Origin: Neurospora tetrasperma FGSC 2508
Lineage: Eukaryota > Ascomycota > Sordariomycetes > Sordariales > Sordariaceae
Assembly: GCF_000213175.1 (NCBI RefSeq)
Contig: NW_009799099.1
Span: 2,270,123 to 2,334,122, forward strand
Reading direction: 5' to 3'
Length of the DNA: 64,000 bases
Shown here one piece after another: positions 49,267 through 62,183 of the stretch (within the stretch, counting starts at the first letter, position 1; each line of letters opens with the position of its first letter). The position numbers and the translations under genes are program-made. The notes beneath the pieces were generated by a model. That model was not told where the DNA came from. It saw nothing but the letters and a program-made list of their open reading frames with translations, and ran no database searches.

Positions 49267-51859
49267 TTTGATGTCTTTCCCGATAAGCTGAACTCGTATT
49301 TACAAGCAAAAAGTACTTAACTGGGTTGTGGACGAATGGCTCGCGAATGTCGATAGAACGAAAAGATGTCGCCGTGGTTTGATGTTCAGTAGTGGTGATA
49401 AGTGGGGGTATCCGGTGATAATCAATGGGAAAGATCTGGACCAGGAGTTGGTGAAGAAGAGCGAGGAGTGTAAAGGGCAAAGGTACCTAGGTAGGTAAAT
49501 GTGAAGAGGAAGATGTCTATCTTGAAAGAAAGTACACTGACTTGCGTTTGGAAGGCGTATCTCGGCGGTGTCATTTGAAGATACACAGTCGTCGTAGTTC
49601 CGGCAAGTGAAGCTGAATGGTTCGCGGGCTCGGTTTACCCTTGCCGTTGTCACTCCGACGAACGTCCCCGCCTTCAATGACACCTCATTCTTCCTTCCGG
49701 CTTCTGGAAGCCGCTTATATTAACGGTGGCCTTGTACGGCGAAACATGTTCTTTCCCCCGATTCCTAATTTATTATTCGGCATCAGTGACATATCTTGGT
49801 GTCCTCGTCGCCACTGCAGTTTGTCACTATTGAGTACCTTTCCTTAAGTCGAAAGCAGGCATACAACAACGAAACACCTTGCCAGCCTGCCATCAGATAG
49901 ACGTCTCTCAATACCTCTACTATCTTTGATTTCACGCGTTTCACAGAGTAATTCAACCAATGTCAAATGAAAACCAATTCTCGATTTTAGTGCTTTTTAT
50001 CATTGATCGCTAAGGTACACCCCCAGATATTCCGTAGGACGTAAGACATCTGTCCTGGTCTAAGAAAAAGCACTGGCTCGCCTCGATCCGCATAGGAAAA
50101 CAGCCCTAGCTCTCATCTTCCTCCGCTAAGATCGCAGATCCTCCCGAACACTGTAAGGTGATAGAAAAGACGGATGCTGAACGATAACAGTTTACTGGGG
50201 CGGCCCAGGACATGTGTATCCGTCACATCTTTTCCTCGCCAACTGTCCTCCCCCTTCGTCTCCTAAACAGAAAGCAGGGCGAAAAAGTCCGGGATAGACT
50301 GGAACAGTAGGATGGGGATGTTTTGAGCCGAAACTGCTGAGTGTCTAAGGAAACCAGGCCTTCGTTCACTGTCTATGTCTCCGTCTACTTTTGCGCTTCC
50401 AAGAAATCCTCTTTTTTTGGTGTCTGTTTTAATTTAANNNNNNNNNNNNNNNNNNNNNNNNNNNNNNNNNNNNNNNNNNNNNNNNNNNNNNNNNNNNNNN
50501 NNNNNNNNNNNNNNNNNNNNNNNNNNNNNNNNNNNNNNNNNNNNNNNNNNNNNNNNNNNNNNNNNNNNNNNNNNNNNNNNNNNNNNNNNNNNNNNNNNNN
50601 NNNNNNNNNNNNNNNNNNNNNNNNNNNNNNNNNNNNNNNNNNNNNNNNNNNNNNNNNNNNNNNNNNNNNNNNNNNNNNNNNNNNNNNNNNNNNNNNNNNN
50701 NNNNNNNNNNNNNNNNNNNNNNNNNNNNNNNNNNNNNNNNNNNNNNNNNNNNNNNNNNNNNNNNNNNNNNNNNNNNNNNNNNNNNNNNNNNNNNNNNNNN
50801 NNNNNNNNNNNNNNNNNNNNNNNNNNNNNNNNNNNNNNNNNNNNNNNNNNNNNNNNNNNNNNNNNNNNNNNNNNNNNNNNNNNNNNNNNNNNNNNNNNNN
50901 NNNNNNNNNNNNNNNNNNNNNNNNNNNNNNNNNNNNNNNNNNNNNNNNNNNNNNNNNNNNNNNNNNNNNNNNNNNNNNNNNNNNNNNNNNNNNNNNNNNN
51001 NNNNNNNNNNNNNNNNNNNNNNNNNNNNNNNNNNNNNNNNNNNNNNNNNNNNNNNNNNNNNNNNNNNNNNNNNNNNNNNNNNNNNNNNNNNNNNNNNNNN
51101 NNNNNNNNNNNNNNNNNNNNNNNNNNNNNNNNNNNNNNNNNNNNNNNNNNNNNNNNNNNNNNNNNNNNNNNNNNNNNNNNNNNNNNNNNNNNNNNNNNNN
51201 NNNNNNNNCAAATCATTTCTTGACCGTCTTTCTCTTCATCCTTCCTTATGGATCTTTTGTCTATTAATTATGCGATGTTCCTTCGCGGCTTTGAACAGCC
51301 ATGCCTCCCATCTCTTTTCGTGACGTTCGCGAAGCCTGCTCATAAGGCCCCCTCCTTGCGCGCGTCTCCTCGAATGCTCGCTTAAATTACTTTGTTTTTC
51401 AGAGGCGACATGATGAGAAATGCGATGCTGAAGGAAATAAGCCGAAGGGCCGCGAGAGAAAATGGAAGGCCGTAATGTAAGTATGATGGTTATCGATGCT
51501 CTCGAGGTGGAAGGCGCGTATTACACCTCCGAATGAAGGTAAAGAAAATGCTGAATAAAGGATTGAGCCGAACCGAAAAGAAAAGCGCTGCGGAACCATT
51601 TCAACGCCCTAACGCCTTTTTTGAATGCTGTTTCGAAGAAATGAAAGCTGCCTCTGAGGTTGCTGATGATGATGGAGATCTCGCAAACGAAAAGACCGGA
51701 GAGATGAATGCAACCTGAAGACCAAAGTAAATAAAACGCGTTACCTGTTGAAGCGAAAGTGGTAAAGCAAGCAACATGTCTGTTAAGGAGATACGGTAGG
51801 ATATGTCTCGAGTCGTAGCCATAAGCCATGGTTTGTTGTGAGAGCTTAGCTGACCTAGT
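49267..51859. other. Intergenic region interrupted by an assembly gap
   Basis: This stretch contains the CutC promoter, AGGTACCT at 49481, the assembly gap and the 3' flank of the SANT/repeat gene. The flanks of the gap carry no recognisable coding sequence. A 61-codon plus-strand frame at 51533-51718 has no known motif. Confidence 0.55.
50438..51208. other. Assembly gap (771 N)
   Basis: An unbroken run of 771 N. The non-round length suggests an estimated scaffold gap. Any gene or repeat inside is invisible, and frames spanning it have no meaning. Confidence 0.99.
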
Positions 51860-53501
51860 TCAGGCGCGATTCACGGACCTCTGAGGACCACGACGGCCGT
51901 ATGCAGCTGATTGCTCTCCACTTCCGTTAGGGATACTGCTATTCTGGTAGTTGTTGTTACTGTTGGAACCATGGTACTCGTTGTTGTAAGTCGCGCCCTC
52001 GTGAGTGGATAGAGTGGCATTGCTCGAAACAGCTCGGGTAGGGAAGGACGCATCATCGATGCGGTTCTGTGGAAGTCCATTGAGGCTTGACTCATAACCT
52101 TGGTTGTAGCCCTGGATGTCATTGTTGTGTCCTTGGGGGCTTGAGTCGTAGCCTTGGTTGTAGCCCTGAATGCCATTGTTGTGTCCTTGGGGGCTTGAGT
52201 CGTAGCCTTGATTGTAGCTGTGGACGCCATCATTGTATCCCTGGACGTAAGGCTGGCCATAGTTCGATGTGTAGTTTGGGGAGTAGCTGTTGTCGTATCC
52301 CTGGGCGAGATCCTGAACGCAACTCGGATAGTAGTTGTAGCCGCTCTGAATGCTGTAACCGTCGTGGACAGAACCCTGAGAGGCTTGTGGCGAAGGATGT
52401 TGTTTAGCTGGGGAGCTGTTCAGGAGGTCCTGAACACTCATGCCAGCACTCGCAGCTTGCCTCTCGATTACCGAATGATGGCGCATGGCTTGAGGCATCT
52501 GCATAGGCGGACTCGAGTTTACCTCAGAGTACTGTCCTGGGGTAACAGGACTATCGTGGCTGTAGGGTGAAGCAGTGCGAAGGCCCGCGAGAGAAGGAAG
52601 CTCCTCCTCATCCATGGGCGCCATGGGCATCGTGGGAGCGGCCAAACTGCCGCTGGGGCCAAGAGACATCCTACCGGGCTTACGATGACCAAGGTGGTCG
52701 GAATATCCTCTCGAGCCTGTGTAACTGGGAGTGCTTGCCTGTTTTCCAATGCTTGCATAACCATCGCTGTTGTTGTAACCGGGGGCGAATGGGGACATCG
52801 ACGAAGGAGAATCCTCTTGATGGTCGGTGTTTTTGGCCCTCTGTGTGGCCAAGCTCCGAGGGCGAGCTGGTGTCATGGGGATAGGGGATCCGGCGTTGCC
52901 CAAAGGCTGAGGAATGTGCGATTCTTCGTTAATGTCGTTATTGTCGCTGTCGCCCGGGCCGTTGCCCTGATCGTTTGCCTCACCGTTGCCCTGACCGTGA
53001 CGGAGTTCATCTGCTCTCTCTGGAGACAGAACAATCATCGTCAGTATTTTCTCCAACAGTGACAGGAGTATAGACAAAAGACAAAGGGGTATCGTTGTGT
53101 ACATACTCTGCGCAAGATATCGTCGTACTAGTACTTCCGCGTGGGGAGAAAATTTCTCCTTCTCAGCATTCTGAAAGTAATGCTCAACTGGTCCTGATCA
53201 GCTCACGAAGGGGTTTGAGACAACGGAGGGAAGACTCACAGAGACACAGTTCAGTATAGGTTCGTCGCGGCTCTTTAAAGACTGTGGCCATGCGTCGTTG
53301 CATCCAGGCAGCGCAGTCCTTCCAGGACATTTCGCGATTCTGTCTATCTCCTCCGACGCGCTTGGGCGACTTGGGGACGACATGCCTCCAGAAGATGAGC
53401 TCCTCTTCCTTCGCCCATTGCTTGCCACCCATTGCGTCGAAGTCAGGAATGGCAGGTCCCCGATGACAGCTGTGAGACGGGGGGTCTGTGATATGCGGCA
53501 A
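51860..53501 (-). CDS. SANT/Myb-like protein with Q/N-rich tandem-repeat tail
   Basis: Exons 53501-53240, 53187-53107 and 53019-51860 encode 500 aa. The N-terminal domain (about 25-115) reads GGKQWAKEEELIFW, MSWKDCAAWMQRRM and then, across intron 1, LCLFEHYFQN. The tryptophan spacing and helix pattern resemble a SANT/Myb-like fold of an uncharacterised fungal family. The remainder is disordered: a Gly/Asn/Asp-rich stretch, Ser/Pro-rich segments, then a Gln/Asn/Tyr/Gly-rich tail. The tail contains an 18-residue tandem unit (about 373-427) built around GYDSSPQGHNN, with a decayed third copy. A chromatin or transcription role is inferred from the domain only. Splice phases restore KRADELRH after YLAQ. 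The downstream methionine before GGKQW is an alternative start. Confidence 0.8.
52083..52245 (-). repeat. 54-bp in-frame tandem repeat
   Basis: Two nearly identical 54-bp units and partial flanking copies lie inside the SANT/repeat gene, each encoding 18 residues around YNQGYDSSPQGHNN. Very high nucleotide identity between units suggests recent slippage or unequal exchange and probable length variation among strains. Confidence 0.85.
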
Positions 53502-55492
53502 GGTGGCTGAAGCAAGAATGAAAACCAGTTGTAGGGCAAAGAATGATGGACGATTGTCGGCGGAGATGTGCTTTAAGGGTGAGTTCTGAAGAAGTCAGCT
53601 CTGGAAAAAGATGGCGCCGAAGGACGACATGTAGGAAGAAGGAAACTAAGTAGAGGAGAGGACGACATACCTGTGTTCCTCGAGATAGTCGTAAGGGAGG
53701 TTAGCTCTGATGGAAAAGCCCTTTAAAGGACGAAGGAAAAGGGGAGAAGGAGACGACAGCCCCTCCTCTTTTATAGGAGGTTCTGATGGCGACCCTCGGA
53801 AGCCCACAGTGACAACCGTCTGAGAAGTGATCCAGTGAAGGAAGAGTTAAAGCGGTGGAACAACAAAACCTGAACTAATGATATTGTCGGGGCCCTTATT
53901 CAAGACAGCCGTGACACATCCAACGTTCTCGTCTATATCAGACGACAAACAAGGTTTGTCCAAATTGCTGGGGCCGATCGGATGCCTACCACCACCTATC
54001 TCGTTACTCGCACTCGTCCGCTCCGAACGCGACCAGATCGCTCAACGACGGAGAAAACGATGGAGGTAAAAGATTGTATGACAGCGTATACCTCTGGATT
54101 GAGATTCTACCAAAGCTGATCCGCAAGTGAATCTCCGTGGCTGCCCTCCGAATTTTGAGAATCGGGCCTCCTTTTGGGTTATGGAAGGGGATCCAGAACT
54201 TGTGCGACTGCCTTGCGCCAACCTTATCAGTTGTGCAGTTGACGTCTTCGAGAACAGATTTCGAAGCACCGAATGACGACGATGAATTGGGACGGCAAAC
54301 AGTTTGGAGGTTTGGCGAGAGGACGTTGTGGGTCGACAATGGCCTTTAACTATGGGTGACGAGATAGGTGGACATAGCCACCAACGGCGTTCCTGGCAGC
54401 TGCCAAAGCATCCCAACAGGACCACCCAGACCGGCCGGCAAATCTGTGGCCTCCAAATATCATTCACCGACTAGCTGCTCGCTGGCCACGAGAGTGAAAT
54501 GATGAGTAACCTGCTATCGAAGCCTGTAGGCAGCAAACGTACTGGCAAGGTCGTCGTTGTGGATTCGACTTATTCCGACGCACACGACTACTACCGAACA
54601 CTCCTCGGTCACTCTCAAGGCTTTTGGAAGAACCCTGAACAACCTTCATCACATTAGCAACATCCTATCAGGTTGTCCTGATCTGCCACGTTTTTTGCCA
54701 ACCACTAGGTTCGTTTTCGATTCTTTCATAATCCATTGTGACGGTCGTCGGTCCTTTCCACGATAAGGTTCTCCGACATTCACTCGACAAAAATCAGAAA
54801 AAAAAAATGAGTCCGAACACGTAGCGGAACCAGCTGCCAAAGAGATGTGACACTAAATAACGTGTTGTTTACCGACAAGTAAACAAGCTTGCGTGCCTTG
54901 TTCGCACACTCGATATTGCCGGGAACTGGTTTTCCATGGCGTCTTCTCGATGTGTCCAACTATCGTGTCTTTGCTAACACATCCGTTGGTAGCGTTCTCT
55001 GCCGCATTTCAACGGGACTGATATCAAGCCAACGAACAGCCGGCTAAGCCACATGAAACTGTCGCTTATAGTCACGACGGTATCCTTCACGTTGCTCGAA
55101 GACTCCCACAATCGCGCAGACAGACGGAAAGACAGGCCCGGCAGCTGAGAGGAGATCTGTAGCACGCCTGTTTTCCTCGCGCCAGAAACCACCATTAAGC
55201 GAGACACCTAAGAAACACGTTTCATGGGAAATGGACACAACGAGCAAGACATATAAATAGGGCAAAACCGCAACGTAGAGGAGGACAACGACAACGGAAC
55301 AATCAAAGAGGATGGAACAGAGATTCGAAAGAAAAAAAAGAACCCACCTCAGCTCCTGGGAATATGCAGAAAACATACATTGCTACACGCTGTCTTCTTT
55401 CTCTGGAGAAGCACAAATGCAGTTACTCAAAGGGGCTCACTGGCTCAGGAGCGGTATAACCACGGGATACAAGGAAGGGCGCAACAGTCCTC
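53502..55492. other. Intergenic region: SANT/repeat gene promoter and GEP4 3' end
   Basis: No coding gene is supported. Open frames up to 141 codons (54042-54467) are unremarkable. The 53.5-53.8 kb part is purine-rich on the plus strand, so CT-rich on the minus strand, as expected for a leader of the minus-strand gene. Confidence 0.55.
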
Positions 55493-56203
55493 TCAACTCT
55501 CGACCACTATCATGTCCCAGTCAGCAAAAGACTGCAGCTTATCACGCAGCTTTGGTTGCAGGTTTTCCCTTACGATGCTCTTCTGCTGGTGGGGAACAAC
55601 TCCATCCTTGATCCAGATGCCATAGCTACCCATCATGTTGGCAAGCATCATGTCAGTGGCCAGTCGGTCTCCCACGACGGCGATCTGGTGAGGACTGGTG
55701 ACACCGGTTTCTGGGTGGGCACGGAAGTAGGACATAATCTCGTCTCCGCAGCCTGGCTTTTTCACACCATGAGGGAGAACAGTGATGCCGGTGGCCTTTT
55801 CAACTGCGGATGCCATCTGGCCGTCCTTGTCCCAGCTTAGGGCACCAGCAGTGTTGGAGACGATCAGAAGACGGCGTCCTGGGTATGCTGCTCGTAGGGC
55901 CTCCATGCGTTCCTTGGTTTTATCAGTCAAAGTGATCCTGAATGAGACTGGGACGAGAAGACAACCCACCTTGTAAGCCTCATACACTTCATTGTGATCA
56001 GGATAGGCAAAGCAGTCATCTTTGTCGAGCACGACAGCCTTTATGTCAACCTTCTTCTCGCCATTGCCGGAAAAGGCTTTGTTAAGAGGGATAGGCAGGT
56101 CATTGAACGTTGGAACTGTAACGTGGGGCAGACATAGTGAAGGCTTAGCGATAAGCTTGAAAATGTTCAATGAGGCAGACAAATTAAGATTGAGCTTTGA
56201 CAT
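55493..56203 (-). CDS. Mitochondrial phosphatidylglycerophosphatase GEP4
   Basis: Exons 56203-55970 and 55912-55493 encode 217 aa. GEP4 is a HAD-superfamily phosphatase on the matrix side of the inner mitochondrial membrane. It converts phosphatidylglycerophosphate to phosphatidylglycerol for cardiolipin synthesis. All four HAD motifs are present: LDKDD (Asp60, Asp62), LLIVSNTAG (Ser97), KKPGCGDE (Lys129/130) and VVGDRLATD (Asp160, Asp165). The family block GSYGIWIKDGV follows. The 57-nt intron (55969-55913, GTGGGT...AAG) is stop-free and in frame. Removing it joins YEAYK to ERMEAL, matching the ungapped spacing in yeast Gep4, so I treat it as a real intron. Length is close to the yeast protein. 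The gene is divergent from ORC2 across 397 bp. Confidence 0.94.
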   Translation of the reverse strand: MSKLNLNLSASLNIFKLIAKPSLCLPHVTVPTFNDLPIPLNKAFSGNGEKKVDIKAVVLDKDDCFAYPDHNEVYEAYKVGCLLVPVSFRITLTDKTKERMEALRAAYPGRRLLIVSNTAGALSWDKDGQMASAVEKATGITVLPHGVKKPGCGDEIMSYFRAHPETGVTSPHQIAVVGDRLATDMMLANMMGSYGIWIKDGVVPHQQKSIVRENLQPKLRDKLQSFADWDMIVVES

Positions 56204-56600
56204 GTTGGTCGCGATAGTCCTCTTGGAGTTTGTTTGGTTGAGATGACATGAGGTTGCAAGAAAGCCTAGGAACTCCCACCTATAACCCTCCAGCTAAGTA
56301 CCTAGTGTATGTGGTGGTAGACAGGGGCTTGGCTTGCCCCCGTCAGGCAGCGAACCCTGCTACCCGCAGGTACTCTCTAGCAGTACCTGCCGTCTTCCCA
56401 CCTAGGGAGGTACCTATGTAGCGTCATCCCGGGCCTATGTACAGCTTAACGCGTCTCAATTAGGCGAGCGCGTCTTGACTTTACAAAAGTTTCCCGTTGA
56501 TTTAGGTTCGAGTTGCAGAGGTAAGGTAAAGGTACAGCGGAACTCCAAGGCATGCCATACAACTTGGACAACACAAACCAAAGCCAATAACACAGACGGT
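56204..56600. promoter_or_regulatory. Shared divergent promoter of GEP4 and ORC2
   Basis: The two start codons are only 397 bp apart and head away from each other, so both leaders and promoters share this DNA. It includes AGGTACCT at 56408 and nearby CCTAGG and TACCT words. An in-frame open stretch extends upstream of the ORC2 ATG but lacks an ATG. Confidence 0.6.
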
Positions 56601-58521
56601 ATGCCTCCTCGTCGGAAATCAACAGATCAGCACGATCTAGTCGAACGCCCCTCTCGAAAGCGGCCACTCCCTGCCGACCCCTACGAAATTCCAGATGAGG
56701 ATGATGCGATTCCCTCCGCGAAGCGTCAACGGCGACAATCAGAAGATGGAGGAACACCTTCAAAGCGAAACGCTACCCCGGGGAAACAGGTCGATTTCCT
56801 CCAGCGCGACCTAGCCTCTGTGCCAGAAGAACCCGAGTCACCTACCGAGCAGACACCCAGCAAGAAAAGGATAGGGCGACCACCGAAGGCCAAAACGGGA
56901 GGAACACCAAGTGGCAAGCCGACCATACCATCTGCCCTGCGCAAGAAACAAGTCGACCAGACACCGATCAAGCTCAAAGGAATCAGTGGCGTCGACACAC
57001 CCGGCAGGCGAGGAATTGCCGACCGATCAGCTAGACGGAAGAGTGCCAGGGCTCTCATCGACCGTGTGCTGGAGGGCGCCGTAAGCGATGACGAGGACGA
57101 AGAGCAACAAATCGCACGAGAGATCTACGAGTCAAGCGAGGAAGAAGAGGAAGGAGATACCCAACACGAAAACCTCGCCGACCAAGAGGCCGAGTTAGCA
57201 GCAACCACTCCATCCAAGACAGGGAGGGGGAGAGGACGAGGAGGCAGAACTCCCGGTTCAGCACGACGAAAGAAATCGCCCACACCACCCCGAGACCTCC
57301 CTCCCCATGAACAATACTTTTACCAGAACAAGCCGGGATCCAACAAAACCTCCAACAACACGCTCTCCTCGCTCGACCTCCTCACCCACGAAGAATACTT
57401 CTCGCTCCTCCGCAACCTGGGTCAGGACCCCCACAAAAAACATATCGAAGCCCTCCAGTCGCAACACGCCGCCTCCTTCCCCCAATGGGCCTTTGAGCTC
57501 TCCCAAGGCTTCAGCGTCTGCCTCTACGGCTACGGCTCCAAGCGTCGAATTTTGCACCAATTCGCTGAATACCTCTTCTCCTCCGGCGGCAATGACACAA
57601 ACAACACAATCATCATGATTAACGGGCACACCCGCACCCTCACCTTCCGCGAGATCCTCACCACCATCTCGGCCGCCATCGACCCCACCTTCCGCCTGCC
57701 CTCCGGAAACCCGCTCGCCATGATCCAGAACCTCTTCACCCTCCTCTCCTCCTTTTCGTCGTCCTCCCCGCAAAAGCCAAGAATAACCCTCCTCCTAGCC
57801 TCCCTTGACTCCCCCTTCTCCCCCCTCCGCAAACCCCAAACTCAATCCCTCCTCGCCCACCTCTCCTCACACCCATCCATCTCTCTCGCTTGCACCGTCG
57901 ACACGCCCGACTTCCCTCTGCTCTGGGACTCCAGCTTACGCTCCTCGTTCAACTTTGCATTTCACGACTGCACCACTTTTGCAGACCACAGCAAGGAGTT
58001 GGACGTAGTAGACGAAGTACACGAGTTACTGGGTAGGATGGGCAAGAGAGCGGGTGGCAAGGAAGGAGTGGCGTTTGTGTTGCGGAGTTTACCCGAGAAC
58101 GCGAGGAAGTTGTTTGGGCTGATTGTGGGGGAGGTTTTGGTGGCTTTTGAGGACGGTGGTGGTGGTGGTGGTGGTACATCAGGGGCAGGGGAGTTTGCAG
58201 CGGGAGGAGAAGGGCCGGGGGTAGAGTATAGGATGCTTTACAACAAGGCTGTGGAGGAGTTTATTTGCAGTTCGGAGATGGCGTTTAGGACGCTGCTAAA
58301 GGAGTATGTTCTTCCCTCTGCTGTGGCTTGGCTGTGGAGAGGTCTTTTTTTTTTTTTTTTTTTTTTTTTGGCCCTATACGGACAACGGCTAACAGAACGG
58401 AAACAGATTCCACGATCATCAAATCATTACGAGTCACAAGGACTCGATAGGGACGGAATATTTGAGCTTACCTTTTAGGAAAGAGGAGCTGGAGTCCATC
58501 CTGGAGGAGTTGATGTCGTAG
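56601..58521 (+). CDS. Origin recognition complex subunit 2 (ORC2)
   Basis: Exons 56601-58303 and 58407-58521 encode 605 aa. ORC2 is part of the six-subunit complex that marks replication origins and loads the MCM helicase. The N-terminal ~230 residues are disordered, rich in Lys/Arg/Pro and acidic runs, with AT-hook-like GRPPK and RGRGRGG stretches. The conserved AAA+-like domain begins near LLTHEEYFSLLRNLGQDPHK. FPQWAFELSQGFSVCLYGYGSKR follows, where the Walker A position is degenerate (YGYGSKR, about residues 307-314), as is normal for ORC2. Next come IIMINGH and, at the C-terminus, a winged-helix segment. The last exon supplies FHDHQIITSHKDSIGTEYL, which completes it. The 103-nt intron carries a T25 run. 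The ATG follows a 397-bp shared promoter with GEP4. Confidence 0.94.
58345..58369. repeat. Homopolymer T25 inside the ORC2 intron
   Basis: Twenty-five consecutive T lie within the 103-nt intron of ORC2, about 18 bases before a GCTAAC branch-like site. The length is probably variable. Confidence 0.9.
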
Positions 58522-60027
58522 TGATGATTGACGACGATGTATCATGATAATGCTAAGTTTTCATTTGAGATGAATGGGACACACAAAGATTTGACCTGGA
58601 AGTTATCATACACACGGCAACACCCACCACATGTGTTGGACTGGAAGCCTACACATCATATCATAGTCTTGACATATCCAAAATCGTGGAATGCTCACCG
58701 CAGAATCTCACTAGCTCCAGTCTTACGATAATTAGAACGTCGAAAATGTATAGTTGCCACTTCGATCGTTTGGTTGTCATGTCATGCTCTCATGATAGGT
58801 ACTCGATTACCGAAAGGACCTAGTCCACTACATTGTTTGGCCACACACACACACATCGAATCACGAGTCACCAAGCACAAAATACATCAAGAGTATAACG
58901 AAGTTGAAATGTTTTTGATTGGATTCCTCAGTTCAGACAATTCCGTCTCGCGCGCCACTGATGCCAAGGAGACAAAAACAAGCAGCCGCCATGTCCGGGG
59001 AACTTTTCCCAAATGCCCGAGCTTCGATCTTGGTTCAACCGTATAAACCAAGCCCAAATCCCAAACCATGTCCAGGGAAAAAAACATTGTGCAAAAGAAC
59101 ACCTCCCCTTCCTAAGCCTCTGCCCGTTTAACACTCTCCTTTTTGATTAGCCCATTCGCAGATGCCCTTTTAGGCTTTTGCCCCGTGCCCGTTCAAACCC
59201 AATTAAGAACCCAAGAAGGACGCACTTTTCCCCTTCTTCCCAGTCTCTAAAAAAGACCATGCGTATGTCGAAAAAAAGGGTATCATGCTTCCTGCTAACC
59301 ATCGTAAACGCGCGCGTTCTTTTCCTCCCGCATCCTTTTCATTTCTCATCTGCCGAAAAAACAATTACCGGTCTATGAGACAAGGTCTCTCTGGAAAAAA
59401 ACAACCCCATCGAAGAAAAGAAATCCTTGGGAGAGACTGCCCAGACGCGGTGTCGTAGGTCGACCGCGGCCAGAGGAACCGAGTAATCCGCTTTTGTCTA
59501 TGTATGATGTGTAATGTCCAGAGAAAAAGAGAAAACATGAAAAAGTTGGCGGCGCGTCATGACCCATTCATCTATGTGAAAGCAAAAGGCTCTCTCTGAA
59601 CGGCAAGAGCAGAAACATGACATCGTGAAGGCTGACGTAGAGATCTAGTTCGTTCTAAATCATGTCAACCGTGGGCTGCAATTGATGCAAAAACGCACCA
59701 TCTCGCAGCTCTTCTCTTGTAGAAGGCCCAAGCTTTCGCGATCTAAGGGTATCAAGTTGTTGTCGGGAGTTCTCGGAATGAACAAAACAAGGCGAGGATG
59801 TCTATCGTGAAAGCCCGAGTGTAAGCCTTAGAAGCCTGCTCCTCCCAAACCCGGTGTGGGAGGAAAAGGCCATGTCTTCGCCGCGATAAGAAATGCCGAA
59901 GAAAAATCAGAAATCGAAAAGAGTATGATAAGAAATTCCACAAAGAAAGCGTCGAATAATATCCGATCTGGCCGTTGGCCATGTTCGCAGCATGGTGCGG
60001 CTGCGGGAAATAGTGGTTGAAGATAAT
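58522..60027. other. Convergent 3' region of ORC2 and DED1
   Basis: The region lies between the stops of ORC2 (+) and DED1 (-). No gene is supported; the frames are short and without motifs. The DED1 3' UTR probably occupies much of the right side. Confidence 0.6.

Positions 60028-62183
<2,156 letters not shown>

Noticed and set aside
50341-51267. Open frames spanning the N gap
   Set aside because: They are open only because undefined bases cannot form stop codons.
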